In this document: piece after piece, positions 38,349-46,167 of the stretch
Numbering within the stretch: position 1 is the first letter of the stretch
Layout: every line of letters begins with the position of its first letter
Assembly (NCBI GenBank): GCA_964631945.1
Contig: CAZWAY010000013.1
Location: 29,031-93,030, forward strand
Source: JABFRZ01 sp964631945
Lineage (GTDB): Bacteria > Planctomycetota > UBA1135 > GCA-002686595
DNA length: 64,000 bases
Direction of reading: 5' to 3'
The notes under the pieces: generated by a model
Database searches by the model: none
What the model saw: only the letters and a program-made list of their open reading frames with translations
Told to the model about the DNA's origin: nothing
Made by a program: the position numbers and the translations under genes

Positions 38349-39302
38349 ATGACGGACGCCACCACCGGGCGGGTCCTGCGGGGCGACGCCAAGTCCTACC
38401 TGGTGGAGATCGCGGGTGAGACGCGCTCGTTCGTGCCGCGCGGCAAGCTGTTCGACAGCAAGGACGAGCACATCAAGAACCCGGTGGTCGTGGGCGACCT
38501 GGTGCGCGTCAGCCTGGACGGCGAGCCGGGCGTCGAGGAGGTCCTGCCGCGCCGCAACTACCTGCCGCGCGTGGCGAGCTCGCACGACCCGCGCCAGCAG
38601 ATCCTGTTCGCCAACGTGGACCAGCTGTTCCTGGTGGCCTCGGTCGCCAAGCCGACGTTCTCCTCCAACCGCGCCGACCGCATCCTGGCCGCCTGCCGCT
38701 ACCACGAGATCCCGGCGCACCTGATCCTGAACAAGATCGACCTCGACAAGGACGGTCAGGCGCGCGCGATCGCGCGCACCTACGAGCGAGCCGGGGTCGA
38801 GGTCCTGCCCCTGTGCGCGACCGAGGCGCGCGGACTCGAGCCGCTGGCCGCGCGCATGCGCGCCAAGACCTCGGCCTTCTACGGCGGCTCGGGCGCGGGC
38901 AAGTCCACCCTGCTCAACGCGCTGGAGCCCGGCCTCACGCTCAAGACCGGCAAGATCAGCAAGTACTGGGACCAGGGCAAGCACACCACCACGCACTCGC
39001 AGATGCACCGACTGCCGTCGCTCGACGCGTGGGTCATCGACACGCCCGGCATCCGCGTCTTCCGCCTGGTCGACATGAACCAGGCCGAGCTGCGCGACTG
39101 CTACCCCGAACTCGCGCCCTTCGCCGCGCGCTGCCGCTTCGGCGCATCGTGTTCCCACGACCACGAGCCCGGCTGCGCGGTGTTCGAGGCGGTCGAGGCG
39201 GGTGAACTCGCGCCCACGCGCTTCGCGAGCTACCTCGAGATCCTGGACGAGCTCGTGCCCCCGCCGGAGGACGACACGCCGGTGCCGCCGCCGGAGGGCT
39301 AG
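38349..39302 (+). CDS. rsgA: Ribosome small-subunit biogenesis GTPase RsgA
   Basis: A 317-residue circularly permuted GTPase that checks the decoding centre of maturing 30S subunits. An N-terminal OB fold (residues 1-75) is followed by G4 NKIDLDKDG, G1 GGSGAGKSTLLN and G3 DTPGIRVF, in the permuted order. The C-terminal zinc site CRFGASCSHDHEPGC is complete. A TATCAT hexamer at 38298-38303 may be its -10 box. Its 3' end lies 158 bases before the TPR-CHAT gene. Confidence 0.94.
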   Translation: MTDATTGRVLRGDAKSYLVEIAGETRSFVPRGKLFDSKDEHIKNPVVVGDLVRVSLDGEPGVEEVLPRRNYLPRVASSHDPRQQILFANVDQLFLVASVAKPTFSSNRADRILAACRYHEIPAHLILNKIDLDKDGQARAIARTYERAGVEVLPLCATEARGLEPLAARMRAKTSAFYGGSGAGKSTLLNALEPGLTLKTGKISKYWDQGKHTTTHSQMHRLPSLDAWVIDTPGIRVFRLVDMNQAELRDCYPELAPFAARCRFGASCSHDHEPGCAVFEAVEAGELAPTRFASYLEILDELVPPPEDDTPVPPPEG

Positions 39303-39351
39303 CGCGGTCCGAAGACGTCGGCGGCGGGCCTTCCCCGGCATCCGATCTCCC

Positions 39352-39381
39352 TTGACGACTCCTTGCAACCCGGCGTCCAAT
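39352..39381 (+). promoter_or_regulatory. Candidate sigma-70 promoter of the TPR-CHAT gene
   Basis: TTGACG (39352-39357) and TCCAAT (39376-39381) are separated by 18 bases and resemble -35 and -10 boxes. Transcription would start near 39388, downstream of the ATG at 39380, which supports ATG 39461 or 39503 as the true start. It is the best promoter-like pair seen in the window. Confidence 0.45.
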
Positions 39382-39460
39382 GTGGCGGCTTCCCGAGCCC
39401 GGATCCACTGATCCGGAAGCGGGTCATCGGGAATCGACCGCCTCGAGGGGACCTCCAAGG

Positions 39461-42400
39461 ATGACGCCGGCCCCGTGCCTTTCTGCGCAACAGGCGGGTG
39501 CGATGCAGCCTCCCAGATCGACGTCGGCGTGCTCTGCCGTGACCCCCGCGACTACGCGCCGCGCGCTGCCTCCGCCGGCAGCAACTTCGTGGACGTTGCG
39601 ACTAGGCGTGGCGGGCTTCGTTCTACCGGCATTATTGGGCGGATGCAGGAACTCGACCACCCGGCACGAGCCACCGTCCGTTCCCCACCCCGCCTTCGAT
39701 TCGAGCTCAGTGCGCGAGCGCCCGGCATCTTGCGTCGAATTGGCTCGCGCCCTGAGGCTCGACGCCAAGCGCGCGCAGCAGGCAGGTGACACTGTTGGCA
39801 GTCGAGATCGATTGCTCGAGGCCGTCGATCTCTTGCTGGAATCGCGGGCCGACGTCGATGTCGACGAGAGGGAAGACGAACTCTTCGAGCTCGCGCTGCT
39901 CTCCTACGACCTCGGCGAACTGGCGCTTGCCCAGCGCACTTGGACGAATCTCGTCGAGATTCTCTCGTCGCGCCTGCCGGATGACGATGCCGAGCTACTT
40001 GCCGCGCGTCACGAACTCGCACGTACGCTGCTCGCCCTCGGCGACGTCGCTGGGGCCCTCGCGCTCCAGGAGTCGGTCGTCGCCGGCAGGCGCCGTACGT
40101 GCCCCGAGGGCAGCATCGACCTGATCAAGGCCGAGCAAAATTTGGCTGCGATCCTGCTCAAGCAGGGCCGGCTCGAAGAGAGCGGGGGACTCCTGGAGCA
40201 TCTCCTCGCCGTGGGCGAGCGTACCTTCGCTGACGACGACATCGAACTCTTGCGTACTCGCGCCAACCTGGCCGGCCTGCGCTTCCTGCGCGGTGATCTG
40301 CCCGCAGCGCGCGCGCTCTTCGAGAAAGTCGTCCTCACGGGAGAACGAACGCTCCCGGCGGATGCACGTGAGCTGCTCGTGGCTCGCCTCAACCTCGCGT
40401 CAGTGCTGCAACGCCAGCAGGACTACGCGGGAGCGCGGGCGCTCCAGGAGGAGGTCGTGGCGCAACTGGAGCACACTCTCCCGGGAGACCACCCGGATCT
40501 GAACCTCGCTCGCATCAACCTGTCGAACTCGCTCGTTGCCCTCGGAGAGTACGCGCAGACGCGCCCAGTCCTGGAACAGGTGCTGGCCTCGATGGAACGC
40601 ACGTTGCCCGCCGACCATCCCGATCTCCAGGTCGCTCGGGGCAGCTTGGCTGCGGTCCTGATCAAACTCGGTCAATCCAAGCGTGCCCGATTGTTGCGCG
40701 AACAGGTCCTGGCGGTGTGCGAGCAGGCGCTTCCCGAGCAGCACGTCGATCTCCAGACCGCCCGACTGGAGCTGGCCTTGTCGCTCCAGGACGACGGCGA
40801 ACTCGAGGGCGCGCGGGCCCTGCAGGAGCGGGTCATCGCGACCCTGGAGCGAGCATATCCGGACGATCATCCAACCTTGCAGATCGCGCGCTCGAACCTC
40901 GCGGGAACGCTGTGGCTCGAAGGCGATCTCGCGGCCGCACGCGCCTTGCACGAAGGCGTGCTGACCCGGCTCGAAAGGACGCTGCCCGAGGACCACCCGA
41001 GCGTGATCGCCGCTCGAGCCAACCTGGCTACCACGTTGATGGCCTTGGGCGACCTCGAGGGCGCGCTCCTCCTGAACCAATCCACCCTGGCGAACTGCGA
41101 GCGCTCGCTGCCCGACGACCATCCGACCCTGTTCTTGGTGCGTTTGAACCTCGCGGCCGTGCTGCAGATGCGCGGAGACTTCGCCGCTGCTCGCGCGCTC
41201 TGCGAGCGAGCTCTTGCCCATCATGCGCAGCCGCAGCGTGACGACGACCCGGCCGTGCACCTGGCCCGGCTGAATCACGCCTCGGTGATGTGGCGCATGG
41301 GCGACATGGTGCAGGCGCTCGAACTCCAGGAAAAAGTGCTCGCCGCCCTCGATCCGGCGCTGCCCGACGATCACTACGTCGTGCGCATCGCGCGCAACAA
41401 CTCGGCCTGGCTGTACATCGCTGCCGGCGACCCCGCGCGCGCGGCGGAAATCCTCGCGCAAGTGCTGCGTGCGTCATGGTCCTTGCTCGACGCGGCGGCC
41501 GCGCGGCCAGAGCGCGAGCGCGGCGAGATGGCGAGCTCGATGGAGGCGTACGTCTCCGCGTTGCTGGCCATGTTGCCCCTGCTAGGCGAGCACGGTAGCG
41601 CACTGCAAGGCGAGGTCTTCGAGCTGGTCGAGACGATCCGCGCGCGCTCGACGATCGACGGAGCCTTCGCCGACACCGATCCGGAGCTCATGCTCCTACG
41701 CGAGCGCGCCCGTTCGCTGCGCGCGGAACTCAACGACCGCGTGGCGGCCACACTCAACGGCCAACGACCGAGCGAGCTGCAGGGCGAGATCGCCGACCTC
41801 GCGCACGAACGCGATCGCGTCGAGTCCGAGGTGGCGCGCGTGATCGCAGATCGAGGAGGACTGCCTCTCCGCGTGCGCTTGGACGAGCTGATGGCCTCGT
41901 TGCCGCGCGGAGCGTGCGCGGTCGGTTTCCGGCGTTATCGTCAGCTGGAACTGAGCGTCGATCGCGGCCGCATCGAGGGCGAACAGGATTACTTGATGGC
42001 TTGGCTCGTGCAGCCTGAGCGCAAGTTGACCCGCGTCGATCTGGGCCCGCTCGCGCCGATCCGCGATGCCGTCGTCGAATGGCGTGCAGCGATCGGCTCG
42101 GCGCTCTTGTCGCGCGCGGCGGGCATCGCCGAGCCTCGGGTCGGCACGGGTGCGCCTGAGGCCGTCGGACGGCTGCGCGCTCTCGTGCTGGATCCCATTC
42201 TCGCCGCTGCTACGGAGGCAAGCGAGCTCGAGGTCTGCCTCGACGACGTTCTCCACCTGGTCCCATTGGATGCGCTGCCCTTCGGCGACAGGCCGTTGGG
42301 CGAGCTGCTCACGGTGCACGTCGAGCCCTCCTTCGCTCGTTGGGTCCGGGTGCGCCCCCCGGTCGAGCCGAGCGGCGCATTACTCGCGCTCGGAGACGTG

Positions 42401-43207
42401 GACTTCTCTGCGGCACCCGTCGAGGAAGCCTCGACCTCGGCCCTTGCCGCGGCGCCCCCTGTCGCCCGAACGCTGGGCTCTTTCCTTGGCTCCAGCCTCG
42501 AGAATGGCTGGCCTGCGCTGGCTGGCACGCGCGACGAAGTGCTCGGTATCGCAGGCAGCTATCGAGCTGCGTTCGGGCGCGAGCCAGCGCTGCTCCAGGG
42601 CTCGCACGCCAACAAGGCTGCGCTTCGCCAGCAAGCGCCGCTGGCTCGCTTCCTGCACCTCGCCACGCACGGATACTTCGCTCCCGATAGTGTGCGTTCG
42701 AGTGGCGAGGCGCGAAGTGACAGTTCTGCGCTGTGGACTCCCATGAGCGCCTCGGAGACCGTGGTCGGATTCGCGCCGATGACCCTGTGTGGTCTCGTGC
42801 TCGCCGGCGCCAACCGCGGCGCGGACATGCGCGGCCGCGTTGCAGGCATCGTCACCGCGGAGGAGCTCGCCAGCCTTGATCTCTCCAAGTGCGAGCTGGC
42901 GGTGTTGTCCGCGTGTGACACGAGCGTTGGTGTCCAGCGCTCCGGACAGAGCATTTTCTCGTTGCAGACCGCGCTCCACGCTGCCGGCGCTCGCAGCGTG
43001 ATCACGTCGCTGTGGAAGGTGCCAGACGAAGCCACCAAGGTGCTGATGCTCGACTTCTATCGACGTCTGTGGGTCGAAAAGAAGCCCAAGCACCAAGCGC
43101 TCTGGGAAGCCAAGATGATGTTGCGCGACGCGCAGGACGAAGGCGGCCAGCCGCTCTACTCGACGCACGACTGGGCCGCTTGGGTGCTCACCGGCGATCC
43201 GCTCTGA
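39461..43207 (+). CDS. TPR-CHAT protease, predicted lipoprotein
   Basis: A 1248-residue protein. A hydrophobic stretch ends in a lipobox, GFVLPALLGGC, predicting a lipid-anchored exported protein. Thirteen TPR-like units of about 42 residues follow (39878-41480), each close to ARxNLAxxLxxLGD plus ARALxExVL and LPDDHP, the kinesin-light-chain type. A helical linker precedes a C-terminal CHAT domain of the caspase clan with LHLATHGYF (His1070) and LAVLSACDTSVG (Cys1152), both catalytic residues intact. CHAT proteases cleave partner proteins in cell-death and defence systems. Codon third positions look less GC-rich than in the neighbours, hinting at transfer. Start uncertain: 39461 or 39503. Confidence 0.88.
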   Translation: MTPAPCLSAQQAGAMQPPRSTSACSAVTPATTRRALPPPAATSWTLRLGVAGFVLPALLGGCRNSTTRHEPPSVPHPAFDSSSVRERPASCVELARALRLDAKRAQQAGDTVGSRDRLLEAVDLLLESRADVDVDEREDELFELALLSYDLGELALAQRTWTNLVEILSSRLPDDDAELLAARHELARTLLALGDVAGALALQESVVAGRRRTCPEGSIDLIKAEQNLAAILLKQGRLEESGGLLEHLLAVGERTFADDDIELLRTRANLAGLRFLRGDLPAARALFEKVVLTGERTLPADARELLVARLNLASVLQRQQDYAGARALQEEVVAQLEHTLPGDHPDLNLARINLSNSLVALGEYAQTRPVLEQVLASMERTLPADHPDLQVARGSLAAVLIKLGQSKRARLLREQVLAVCEQALPEQHVDLQTARLELALSLQDDGELEGARALQERVIATLERAYPDDHPTLQIARSNLAGTLWLEGDLAAARALHEGVLTRLERTLPEDHPSVIAARANLATTLMALGDLEGALLLNQSTLANCERSLPDDHPTLFLVRLNLAAVLQMRGDFAAARALCERALAHHAQPQRDDDPAVHLARLNHASVMWRMGDMVQALELQEKVLAALDPALPDDHYVVRIARNNSAWLYIAAGDPARAAEILAQVLRASWSLLDAAAARPERERGEMASSMEAYVSALLAMLPLLGEHGSALQGEVFELVETIRARSTIDGAFADTDPELMLLRERARSLRAELNDRVAATLNGQRPSELQGEIADLAHERDRVESEVARVIADRGGLPLRVRLDELMASLPRGACAVGFRRYRQLELSVDRGRIEGEQDYLMAWLVQPERKLTRVDLGPLAPIRDAVVEWRAAIGSALLSRAAGIAEPRVGTGAPEAVGRLRALVLDPILAAATEASELEVCLDDVLHLVPLDALPFGDRPLGELLTVHVEPSFARWVRVRPPVEPSGALLALGDVDFSAAPVEEASTSALAAAPPVARTLGSFLGSSLENGWPALAGTRDEVLGIAGSYRAAFGREPALLQGSHANKAALRQQAPLARFLHLATHGYFAPDSVRSSGEARSDSSALWTPMSASETVVGFAPMTLCGLVLAGANRGADMRGRVAGIVTAEELASLDLSKCELAVLSACDTSVGVQRSGQSIFSLQTALHAAGARSVITSLWKVPDEATKVLMLDFYRRLWVEKKPKHQALWEAKMMLRDAQDEGGQPLYSTHDWAAWVLTGDPL
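39878..41480 (+). repeat. Thirteen tandem TPR-coding units of about 126 bases
   Basis: The units lie inside the TPR-CHAT gene. Each encodes about 42 residues with the pattern (D/E)LxxARxNLAxxLxxLGDxxxARALxExVLxxxERxLPxDHP, shown here as a consensus. The period is regular from unit 1 (ELFELALL) to unit 13 (VVRIARNN), so the superhelix should be uniform. The DNA copies have diverged, so the array is old. Confidence 0.85.
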
Positions 43208-43261
43208 CCGCCCCGGCGAGCGCTCCGCCCGCGAAGCCTTGATCCGTCAGATGTCGACGGC

Positions 43262-43714
43262 TCACCCGAGTGCGCCGCGGGCCAACGCGATCTTGTAGAG
43301 CCATGCCAGCAAGGCGAGCAGCGCTAGCGCCGTCCCGTGACCCTTCCAGCGCCGCCTCGGGAACTCCGCGTACAAATCGCGCCCGCGCCGGTGCCAGGCC
43401 AGCGCCCACAGCGTGGTGCCCAGCGTGGCAGCCATCAAGACCAGCCCGAAGGGCTGCGTGCGCAGCGAGTCGAGCACGCGCCCGTGCGCCGCGAGCGACA
43501 CGGCTGTCGTCACGCCGCAACCCGGACACGGCACGTTCCAGTGCGTCATCGGCCAGCACGGCCTGAACCCGAGCTGCTCATGGGTCCCCCATCCGCGCGG
43601 ATCGGGCTCGAGGAAGCGCCCCAGCGCGAACAGGGCCAGCGGAGCGACCAAGCACGCCGCCAGCAGGAGCCCATGCTCGCGGGAGCGCGAGCGCGCTTGT
43701 CCTGCCGCGTTCAC
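43262..43714 (-). CDS. DUF2752 membrane protein
   Basis: A 150-residue protein from GTG 43714 with three hydrophobic helices. The segment HWNVPCPGCGVTTAVSLAAH is the DUF2752 hallmark (CPxCGxT followed by a helix). Members are small bacterial membrane proteins of unknown function. The first 12 residues are basic and cytoplasmic by the positive-inside rule. It starts 35 bases after the truncated toxin-like frame, on the same strand. Confidence 0.85.
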   Translation of the reverse strand: MNAAGQARSRSREHGLLLAACLVAPLALFALGRFLEPDPRGWGTHEQLGFRPCWPMTHWNVPCPGCGVTTAVSLAAHGRVLDSLRTQPFGLVLMAATLGTTLWALAWHRRGRDLYAEFPRRRWKGHGTALALLALLAWLYKIALARGALG

Positions 43715-43748
43715 TGCGGGGGCCTGGACCGGCTCGACACGGCGCGAC

Positions 43749-43940
43749 TCACCCGCCCGCGAGCTCTCGGACCCATTCGGACTCCCGGAACCAGTCGAAG
43801 TCCACGCTGCGCCGGTGCCCGAGTTGCAGGGCGAGCGCCGTGTCGCCGGCCAGATGGAAGCCCTCCGCTGCGGCCACGGAGGAATGCGCCTCCAGGGCTC
43901 GACGCGCCTGTTCGTCCAGCACCTCGAGGTGGAGGCTCAT
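43749..43940 (-). pseudogene. Truncated AbiEii/MNT-like nucleotidyltransferase toxin
   Basis: Only 63 residues remain. They match the start of AbiEii-type toxins: EGFHLAGDTALALQLGHRRS followed by VDFDWF. The family form is LAGGTALALxxGHRxSxDxDxF; here the second glycine is Asp and the domain ends at a TGA after LAGG, before the rest of the transferase. None of the other two frames downstream continues the similarity before the DUF2752 gene. The ATG overlaps the stop of the partner gene by four bases, as in intact modules, so this is a decayed toxin or a severely shortened variant. Confidence 0.7.
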
Positions 43941-44251
43941 GCGCAGCGCCCGTCCCACACCTGGCGCTCGGGCAAGGCCAACCAGACCTCGACTTCGTCC
44001 TCCGGCAGAGCGAGCAGGAGCTGCCAGAAGCGGATCTGGCGGCGCGACAGGCGACGCCCGCGCGTCGCGACGATCCAGGCTCGGATCGCCCCGTCGCCGG
44101 CGGTCGCGCGCAGCCAGCGGATGGCGTCCCAGTCACCGTGGGCGAGCACGCGAGCGATCAGCGACTCGCGGTTGGCCTCCCAGCTCACGCTCCCCGGATC
44201 GGTGTCCCAGAGGAGGCGCGTCACGCACTCCGGAAGCGCGACCGGATCCAT
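43937..44251 (-). CDS. DUF6922-like partner of an AbiEii-type toxin
   Basis: A 104-residue protein. LLWDTDPGSV, then RESLIARVLAHGDWDAIRWL, and RGRRLSRRQIRFWQLLLAL follow the layout of the small proteins (DUF6922 as I recall) encoded directly before AbiEii-type nucleotidyltransferases. It is probably the antitoxin-side component. Translation is coupled to the truncated toxin by ATGA. It appears intact although its partner is not. Confidence 0.65.
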   Translation of the reverse strand: MDPVALPECVTRLLWDTDPGSVSWEANRESLIARVLAHGDWDAIRWLRATAGDGAIRAWIVATRGRRLSRRQIRFWQLLLALPEDEVEVWLALPERQVWDGRCA

Positions 44252-44305
44252 GGGCGCATTGTCGCACGATCCCTGCGGGAGCTCAACGCGCCGAGCGGAC
44301 CCTGG

Positions 44306-44821
44306 CTAGCCGGCTTCGTTGAAGTCGTAGACGTACGACAGGCGCGTCTTGTTCAGGATCGCGTAGGAGAGGCCCTTCAAGAGCTCGAGGTCGCGGTCGC
44401 CCTCGGTCTTCATGCCGCGCACCTCGGGGTTGCGCATCACGAAGAAGCGACGCGTGGAGCGGTCGTCGACCTCGTAGCTCTTCGGGCGCACTTGCCCGGC
44501 GATCTCGACGTTCAGGTTGCCGGTGTAGAAGGCGCGCACGCGCTGGTACTGGACGCCGTCGGTGGCGAGCTTGGCCGCGTGCGGATCGCCGGCGGTCTCG
44601 ATCAGCTCGTGGGCCAGCAGCACCTCGTCCAGGTTGATGTGCAGGAGCGGCGTGTGGATGCGGTCGCGGCTGTTCAGGTCGATCAGCGTCGCGTCCTTGA
44701 TTTTGATGAAGAACTTGCGGTACTCGTCGAGCAGCTGGGAGAGCCGCGTGTACTTGTTCTCCACCTGCCCCTTGATGAGGAAGGCATCGGTGAGGAGCAG
44801 GTCGGAGACGATGGTCAGCAT
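44306..44821 (-). CDS. Conserved hypothetical protein, beta-rich
   Basis: A 171-residue soluble protein without a signal peptide or membrane helix. Blocks such as LLLTDAFLIKGQVENKYTRL, HINLDEVLLAHELIETAGD and VRAFYTGNLNVEIAGQVRP are well conserved in my memory of planctomycete hypotheticals, but I cannot name the family with confidence. The central VRAFYTGNLNVEIAGQV strand pair and the final LSYAILNKTRLSYVYDF suggest a small beta-barrel or SH3-like fold. It lies 55 bases before the DUF6922-like gene on the same strand and downstream of folC. Confidence 0.75.
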   Translation of the reverse strand: MLTIVSDLLLTDAFLIKGQVENKYTRLSQLLDEYRKFFIKIKDATLIDLNSRDRIHTPLLHINLDEVLLAHELIETAGDPHAAKLATDGVQYQRVRAFYTGNLNVEIAGQVRPKSYEVDDRSTRRFFVMRNPEVRGMKTEGDRDLELLKGLSYAILNKTRLSYVYDFNEAG

Positions 44822-44877
44822 CGGGAGGGCGACGGGGACTCGGCGACGTTGCGGCGGCGGATTGTCGGGCCTGCTTC

Positions 44878-46167
44878 TCAGGGCCTGGTGAAGCGCCGCA
44901 GCGCCCCGACCAGGTGCAGGGAGCCCGTCACGAGCACCCAGCCACCGGTCCCGGCGATGCGCACCGCTTCGTCCAGGGCCGCCGCCGGCTCGGGCACCGC
45001 CATGGCCGCGAGACCGAGCTCGCGCGCCAGGGCCACGAGCTCCGCCGCGCCGCGATAGGGACCTTCGCCGACGGACGAACAGAGCACCCTATCGGACCGC
45101 CCCACCAGGGCCTTGAGCAGCCCCTGGGCGTTCTTTTCCAGTCCCATGCCGAGCACGACCACCGGCGGGACGGCGAACCCGGGCTCGCGCGCGAGGTCGC
45201 GCAGCACCAGCTCCAGGCTCTCGGGCACGTGCGCGCCGTCGAGCACCACGGGCGTCCGGCCCACGCTGCGGCGCTCGGCGCGTCCGGGCAGGAGCGCGCC
45301 CGAGCCGGCCGCGCCCAGCCGCAGGCCCCGCGCGAGCGCCGGTTCGACGCGCTCGAGCTCGGCCAGGATCGCGCCCGCCAGGCGCCGGTTGCGGAGCTCG
45401 AGCGAGTCCGACTCGGCGTGCTCGACGCGCACCGCGCGCGCCCCGCGCTCGTGTGCCACGCGCTCGATCAGCTCGGCCGCCTCGTCGTCCGGCGCCAGCG
45501 CCCCGATCACCGCCGTCGTCCCGGGCTTGACGATCCCGGCCTTCTCGGCCGCGATCGCGCGCCGCGTGGGGCCGAGCACGGCGGTGTGCTCCAGGTAGAT
45601 GTTCGTGACCGCCACGACCGGGGCGTGCACGACGTTGGTCGAGTCCAGGCGCCCGCCCAGGCCGCACTCGACCACCGCCAGCTCGACCCGCGCTTCGGCC
45701 ACGATCACGAAGGCCGCCGCCGTCAGCACGTCGAACCAGGTCGCCTCGCGCCCCGCGCTGCCCGCGCCCTGGGCCGCGGCGCAGGCCGCCAGCGCGCGCT
45801 CCAGCGCGCTGGCCAGGACCTCGCCCTGGACCTCCAGCCCGTCCAGCGTCAGGCGCTCCTCGACGCGCTCGAGATGCGGTGAGGTGTACAGCGCGGTGCG
45901 CACCCCCGCCGCGCGTAGCGCGCCCGCGACCAGGGCCGCGGTCGTGCCCTTGCCCTTCGAGCCCGCCACGTGGACGGCGCGGAAGGCCTGCTCGGGCGTC
46001 CCGAGGCGCGCGCACAGGTCCCGGATCGGCTCGAGCGAGACGCGCATCGGTCCGTCCGCCCCGGCGCGGGCCTTTTTTTCCCAGTTCACGCGCGCTTCCA
46101 GGCGAGAGAGTGCTTGTTCCAGCCGCACGGAGCGCTCCTGGATGACATCCTTGGTGGTGTTGAGCAC
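44878..46167 (-). CDS. folC: Folylpolyglutamate/dihydrofolate synthase
   Basis: A 429-residue Mur-ligase-family enzyme that adds glutamate to folates. The ATP site is HVAGSKGKGTTAALVAGAL (usual GTNGKGS), then LYTSPHLERVEERL, LAVVECGLGGRLDSTNV and VVLDGAHVPESLELVL. The start is uncertain: GTG 46167 includes the helix RLEQALSRLEARVNWE expected before the P-loop, whereas ATG 46047 would lose it. With GTG 46167 the gene overlaps the divergent gene at 46142 by 26 bases. The C-terminus (VLVTGSLHLVGALRR) is complete. Confidence 0.92.
   Translation of the reverse strand: MLNTTKDVIQERSVRLEQALSRLEARVNWEKKARAGADGPMRVSLEPIRDLCARLGTPEQAFRAVHVAGSKGKGTTAALVAGALRAAGVRTALYTSPHLERVEERLTLDGLEVQGEVLASALERALAACAAAQGAGSAGREATWFDVLTAAAFVIVAEARVELAVVECGLGGRLDSTNVVHAPVVAVTNIYLEHTAVLGPTRRAIAAEKAGIVKPGTTAVIGALAPDDEAAELIERVAHERGARAVRVEHAESDSLELRNRRLAGAILAELERVEPALARGLRLGAAGSGALLPGRAERRSVGRTPVVLDGAHVPESLELVLRDLAREPGFAVPPVVVLGMGLEKNAQGLLKALVGRSDRVLCSSVGEGPYRGAAELVALARELGLAAMAVPEPAAALDEAVRIAGTGGWVLVTGSLHLVGALRRFTRP

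Noticed and set aside
38311..38349. Short ATG frame upstream of rsgA as a leader peptide
   Set aside because: It is only 12 codons or so, has no attenuator-like hairpin or biased codons, and a plain 5' leader explains it.
39878..41480. Regular 126-base periodicity considered as a DNA repeat array or CRISPR-like element
   Set aside because: The period reflects 42-residue TPR units; the DNA copies are diverged and there are no unique spacers.
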